Shown piece after piece: positions 30,864 through 32,613 of a DNA stretch of 32,613 bases. The notes beneath the pieces were generated by a model. That model made no database searches, was not told the origin of the DNA, and was given only the letters and a program-made list of their open reading frames with translations. The first letter of the stretch is position 1; each line of letters opens with the position of its first letter. The stretch is from Lachnospiraceae bacterium (GTDB lineage Bacteria; Bacillota; Clostridia; Lachnospirales; Lachnospiraceae). The stretch spans positions 1 to 32,613 of the forward strand of contig CAAEEI010000124.1 of the NCBI GenBank assembly GCA_900754855.1, given 5' to 3'. The position numbers and the translations under genes are program-made.

Positions 30864-32546
30864 ATGTATCAAGATGAATATAAGCGCTGGCTCGCCGCAG
30901 ATTTAGAAGACTGCGACCTCATGCCGGAGCTTGCAAAAATCAAAGAAAATGAAGCTGAAATCGAGGATCGTTTTGCCGTTTCCCTCAAGTTTGGTACAGC
31001 CGGCCTCCGCGGCGTTCTCGGCGCCGGAACCAACCGGATGAATATCTATGTTGTCCGTCAGGCCACACAGGGACTTGCCAACTGGGTGAAAACACAGGGC
31101 GGTACGCAGACGGTTGCCATCAGCTATGACAGCCGTTTAAAGAGTGATTTATTTGCGAAAAACGCCGCAGGCGTACTGGCCGCCAACGGTATCCATGTCC
31201 GTATTTACGACGCGCTGATGCCGGTTCCTGCTTTATCTTTCGCTACCCGTTATTATCACTGTAACGCAGGTATCATGGTAACCGCTTCTCATAATCCGGC
31301 CAAGTACAACGGCTATAAAGCGTACGGCCCGGATGGCTGCCAGATGACCGATGACGCTGCCGCTATTGTCTATGATGAAATTCAGAAAACGGACATCCTT
31401 ACCGGGGCAAAATACATGTCCTTTGCACAGGGCGTAGAGGAAGGCCTGATCCGTTTCGTTGGCGACGACTGTAAACAGGGGCTTTATGAGGCCATCGAAA
31501 ATTGTCAGGTTCGCCCAGGACTTTGTAAAACAGCCGGTCTTCAGCTGGTATACAGCCCGTTAAACGGCGCCGGTCTCGTTCCGGTTACTCAGGTATTAAA
31601 AGATATTGGTATCGACGATATTACCATTGTTAAAGATCAGGAATATCCAAACGGATATTTCACCACATGCAGTTACCCTAATCCGGAGATTTTTGACGCT
31701 TTAAAACTCGGTCTTGACCTCGCCAAAGAAACGCAGGCCGATCTGATGCTCGCTACAGATCCGGATGCCGACCGGGTGGGTATCGCCATGAAATGTGCGG
31801 ACGGTTCCTACGAACTGGTCAGCGGCAATGAAATGGGCGCATTACTTCTGGACTACATCTGTGCCGGACGTATCGAAAAAGGCACAATGCCAGAAAAACC
31901 AGTAGCTGTAAAATCCATCGTTTCCACACCTCTGGCTGACGCCATCGCCAAACATTACGGCGTGGAAATGCGTAACGTCCTCACTGGTTTCAAATGGATT
32001 GGCGACCAGATTGCCGGTCTTGAAGCCGACGGAGAAGTGGAACGTTTCCTCTTTGGTTTTGAAGAAAGTTACGGATATTTGGCCGGCCCGTATGTCCGTG
32101 ATAAAGACGCCGTTGTCGGTTCCATGCTGATCTGTGAAATGGCTGCTTACTACCGCAGCATCGGCAGTTCTTTAAAACAGCGTCTGGAAGAAATCTACGC
32201 AGAATATGGCCGTTATCTGAACAAGGTTGACAGCTTTGAATTTCCTGGATTAACGGGAATGGACAAGATGAACGGAATCATGGAATCCCTTCGTCAGGAT
32301 CCGCCTGCATCCATCGGCGCATATAAAGTTGTTGACGCCATCGACTATAAAGACAGTTCTTCCACAGGACTTCCTCCGGCTAACGTATTAAGTTACACTC
32401 TGGAAGGCGGTGCAAATGTCATCGTTCGTCCATCCGGAACAGAACCGAAGATCAAAACATACTTTACTACTTTAGGAAAAGATCTTGCCGAGGCCCAGGC
32501 ACAAAAAGACGCTTTAGCTGAAGCCTTAGCTCCGCTTTTTGCCTGA
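30864..32546 (+). CDS. Phospho-sugar mutase: phosphoglucomutase/phosphomannomutase
   Basis: 560 residues from ATG 30864, with GGAAGGAG upstream; an earlier in-frame ATG at 30816 falls before the predicted transcription start. Alpha-D-phosphohexomutase motifs in order: KFGTAGLRG (42-50), phosphoserine loop TASHNP (S142), magnesium loop DPDADR (299-304), sugar-binding GFEESYGY (398-405), and phosphate-binding RPSGTEPK near the C-terminus. It interconverts glucose-1-phosphate and glucose-6-phosphate (and probably the mannose equivalents), supplying precursors for glycogen and cell-wall sugars. The length and GFEESYGY fit the PGM2-like subgroup. It is transcribed alone. GlgA elsewhere in the window uses ADP-glucose made from its product. 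Confidence 0.93.
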   Translation: MYQDEYKRWLAADLEDCDLMPELAKIKENEAEIEDRFAVSLKFGTAGLRGVLGAGTNRMNIYVVRQATQGLANWVKTQGGTQTVAISYDSRLKSDLFAKNAAGVLAANGIHVRIYDALMPVPALSFATRYYHCNAGIMVTASHNPAKYNGYKAYGPDGCQMTDDAAAIVYDEIQKTDILTGAKYMSFAQGVEEGLIRFVGDDCKQGLYEAIENCQVRPGLCKTAGLQLVYSPLNGAGLVPVTQVLKDIGIDDITIVKDQEYPNGYFTTCSYPNPEIFDALKLGLDLAKETQADLMLATDPDADRVGIAMKCADGSYELVSGNEMGALLLDYICAGRIEKGTMPEKPVAVKSIVSTPLADAIAKHYGVEMRNVLTGFKWIGDQIAGLEADGEVERFLFGFEESYGYLAGPYVRDKDAVVGSMLICEMAAYYRSIGSSLKQRLEEIYAEYGRYLNKVDSFEFPGLTGMDKMNGIMESLRQDPPASIGAYKVVDAIDYKDSSSTGLPPANVLSYTLEGGANVIVRPSGTEPKIKTYFTTLGKDLAEAQAQKDALAEALAPLFA

Positions 32547-32593
32547 AATAAAACAGGATGTCCATTCCTGTAAGCTACATAAAGAGGGAAGGC

Positions 32594-32613
32594 CGCAACG
32601 AGATTTCGTTGCG
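32594..32613 (+). terminator. Probable terminator after the phosphoglucomutase gene, cut by the window edge
   Basis: CGCAACGA (32594-32601) and TCGTTGCG (32606-32613) form a perfect 8-bp stem with loop GATT. The window ends at the stem, so a T-tract cannot be checked. A smaller repeat, ACAGGA/TCCTGT, is at 32553-32571. Confidence 0.55.

Noticed and set aside
1..32613. CRISPR arrays, tRNA/rRNA genes, insertion sequences, phage or conjugation genes
   Set aside because: I saw no regularly spaced repeats, no cloverleaf or rRNA sequence, and no transposase, integrase or capsid-like products.

Overview
The window looks like chromosomal DNA of an anaerobic, gut-type Clostridia, most likely Lachnospiraceae. 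Support for this: moderate GC with strong AGGAGG-type ribosome sites, a clostridial CpI-like [FeFe] hydrogenase, a BirA-box-controlled solitary BioY, a zinc-type L31 followed by DUF1385-prmC-prfA, and short TAATG/ATGA gene overlaps. The family assignment rests on gene content only. I see no rRNA, tRNA, CRISPR array, insertion sequence or prophage, and no gene-free stretch over 300 bases.

Layout. 1-3813 (minus strand): ketopantoate reductase-like gene (cut by the left edge), Nudix hydrolase, GNAT acetyltransferase, and a translationally overlapping zinc-ribbon/TPM membrane pair. 3927-5078 (plus): secreted D-Ala-D-Ala carboxypeptidase with a TTG start. 5180-11130 (minus): glycogen synthase, hisC, prfA, prmC, DUF1385 membrane protein, rpmE, with a good promoter and a small leader hairpin ahead of rpmE. 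11257-12886: small XRE regulator, divergent orphan gene, and a convergent CpXC protein. 13044-14669 (plus): bioY behind a textbook BirA operator, then a CDF-type transporter whose ribosome site lies in a hairpin. 14780-18369 (plus): a two-gene hydrogenase unit, a GltD-type flavoprotein fused to a NuoF-like Fe-S domain plus a catalytic [FeFe] hydrogenase. 18445-25401 (minus): M20 peptidase and oppF-D-C-B-A. 25637-27290 (plus, divergent): DUF1177 and AroM-family genes. 27439-28707: M18 aminopeptidase. 28827-30609 (minus): class II fructose-bisphosphate aldolase and a cytosolic parvulin. 30864-32546 (plus): phosphoglucomutase/phosphomannomutase.

How the genes work together. The most coherent unit is 18445-27290. 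A dipeptide/oligopeptide importer and an M20 amidohydrolase are transcribed away from two genes of unknown function (DUF1177, AroM), with an inverted repeat over the importer promoter. Together they suggest an uptake-and-hydrolysis pathway for an unidentified peptide-like or N-acyl amino acid compound, with AroM possibly acting as a racemase-like enzyme. The second unit of interest is the hydrogenase pair, in which a GltD-like FAD/NAD(P)H module appears to replace the usual NuoF diaphorase. Phosphoglucomutase, aldolase and glycogen synthase cover central carbohydrate flux.

Several start sites were moved from the longest reading frame to a ribosome-site-supported codon, including TTG or GTG for dacF-like, DUF1385, oppB and the XRE regulator.
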